Shown here: positions 63,291 through 64,000 of the stretch, piece by piece | How the letters are laid out: every line of letters begins with the position of its first letter | Numbering within the stretch: the first letter of the stretch is position 1 | Assembly: GCA_910580015.1 (NCBI GenBank) | Contig: CAJTVT010000001.1 | Coordinates: 1 to 64,000, forward strand | DNA from: an uncultured Lachnospiraceae bacterium | GTDB lineage: Bacteria; Bacillota; Clostridia; Lachnospirales; Lachnospiraceae | Reading direction: 5' to 3' | Length of the DNA: 64,000 nt | The notes under the pieces: generated by a model | The model's database searches: none | Told to the model about the DNA's origin: nothing | What the model saw: the letters and a program-made list of their open reading frames with translations, nothing else | Program-made: the position numbers and the translations under genes

Positions 63291-64000
63291 TCACCTCTTT
63301 TTTGCTTGTTTTAACTCCTCTGCCATCTCACATATTTTGCGTAGACGATGATTCACGCCAGATTTTCCCACTGGTGGATCTAAGAAAGTTCCCAGCTCTT
63401 TTAAAGCTGCCTGGGGATATTTAAGGCGCAATAGGGCAATTTCTTTTAGATTATCCGGCAAGCTATCCAGTCCACGCACAGATTTTATGTAATTAATATC
63501 TTCCACTTGCTTTACCGCAGCGTTGACAGTCTTGTTGATATTAGCTGTCTCACAATTCACCTGGCGATTTACAGAATTACGCATCTCCTTCAAAATACGG
63601 ACATTCTCAAGGTTCATCAATGCCACATGCGCCTCCATAATGTTCAGCATATCTACAATTTGCTCTCCTTCTTTCAGATACACCACATAGCTTTTCTTGC
63701 GTTTTACAATTTTAGCATCCATCTGAAAGCTGTTGATAATTTCCTGAAGTTGATTTGCACGTCCTTCTGCCGCACAGACAAGCTCAAAATGATAAGATTT
63801 TTCTGGATTGCTCATAGAACCTGCGCTTAAAAAAGCTCCACGGATAAACGCCCGGCGACAGCAGGATTTTTGTACTAAAAGCCCATTTGCAACACCAGGT
63901 GAACGGATATCTTCCCCCTGTTCATTCTGCCATTTTACCGCCTGCAAAACTTTCCTGATTTCTGCAATGTCTTTTAAAGAGATGACAAACATTCTACTCT
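63291..64000 (-). CDS. whiA: DNA-binding protein WhiA, partial (N-terminus outside window)
   Basis: The visible ~236 residues are the C-terminal three quarters of WhiA; the frame stays open to base 64000. After the LAGLIDADG-like part (CCRRAFIRGAFLSAGSMSNP) comes NCETANINKTVNAAVKQVED and the C-terminal helix-turn-helix region with LGTFLDPPVGKSGVNHRLRK. WhiA influences cell division and envelope genes in Firmicutes and usually follows rapZ and yvcK, which would lie just beyond the window. Confidence 0.95.
   Translation of the reverse strand, partial: SRMFVISLKDIAEIRKVLQAVKWQNEQGEDIRSPGVANGLLVQKSCCRRAFIRGAFLSAGSMSNPEKSYHFELVCAAEGRANQLQEIINSFQMDAKIVKRKKSYVVYLKEGEQIVDMLNIMEAHVALMNLENVRILKEMRNSVNRQVNCETANINKTVNAAVKQVEDINYIKSVRGLDSLPDNLKEIALLRLKYPQAALKELGTFLDPPVGKSGVNHRLRKICEMAEELKQAKKR

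Overview
The window looks like a chromosome segment of a low-GC Gram-positive gut anaerobe, most likely a Lachnospiraceae (Clostridium cluster XIVa) genome. The support is: GGAGG-type ribosome sites before nearly every gene; a TPP-riboswitch thiC operon with a ThiW transporter subunit; a type III glutamine synthetase; an ammonium transporter fused to PII; WhiA; a TagA-type glycosyltransferase; and many c-di-GMP, chemotaxis and hybrid-kinase proteins. Almost all genes lie on the minus strand. The species was not determined.

Layout. 1-4190: three tandem AAA-ATPase/PD-(D/E)XK paralogues, the first cut by the window edge. 4392-9580: a chemoreceptor with a structured 5' leader, a GH13 alpha-glucosidase and a REC-HD-GYP regulator. 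9681-15275: topoisomerase III, an exonuclease carrying a topoisomerase-type zinc finger, and a GH36 alpha-galactosidase coupled to a small ORF. 15600-18030: accessory patch with a ribbon-helix-helix protein, a Phd/VapC-like toxin-antitoxin locus whose toxin has an in-frame TGA, a 163-bp palindromic repeat in its leader, a decayed inverted second copy of the locus, and a hypoxanthine/uracil-DNA glycosylase. 18004-24980: a surface module of lipoprotein, NUDIX hydrolase, a 1544-residue subtilase with an internal dockerin, and a small membrane-anchored cohesin-like protein; a 57-bp tandem repeat lies at the subtilase/cohesin junction. 25002-29437: thiC-thiW-thiM-thiE-thiD behind a TPP riboswitch. 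29455-36880: a hybrid kinase with its regulator, a two-gene deletion scar (5'-truncated kinase back to back with a 5'-truncated DUF2680 gene), and a FIST sensor with a soluble chemoreceptor. 36957-46375: CtpA protease, FtsX, FtsE, PucR-type regulator, YitT, TagA, a non-coding block with DnaA boxes and a 127-bp repeat, an SH3-NlpC/P60 hydrolase, TrxB and a YjfB-like protein. 46619-54147: CPBP protease, CvfB-like S1 protein, acyl-ACP thioesterase, a second 163-bp repeat, tRNA-Gln, YigZ, a degenerate receiver protein and a class A PBP. 54364-61193: gene fragments (ImmA, carA), purF, an orphan C-terminal fragment, Amt-PII and glutamine synthetase with hairpin leaders. 61320-64000: fructose-bisphosphate aldolase, a lipid kinase and partial whiA.

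The most notable items are: (1) the cohesin/dockerin pair encoded side by side in what looks like a non-cellulolytic context, with a tandem repeat that supplies Shine-Dalgarno-like sequences between the genes; (2) a small palindromic mobile repeat present in two 163-bp copies and one 53-bp deletion derivative, with an internal empty site visible because the toxin-antitoxin locus was duplicated in inverted orientation; (3) several deletion scars (kinase/DUF2680, carA/ImmA). All calls come from reading the sequence; no database search was run.
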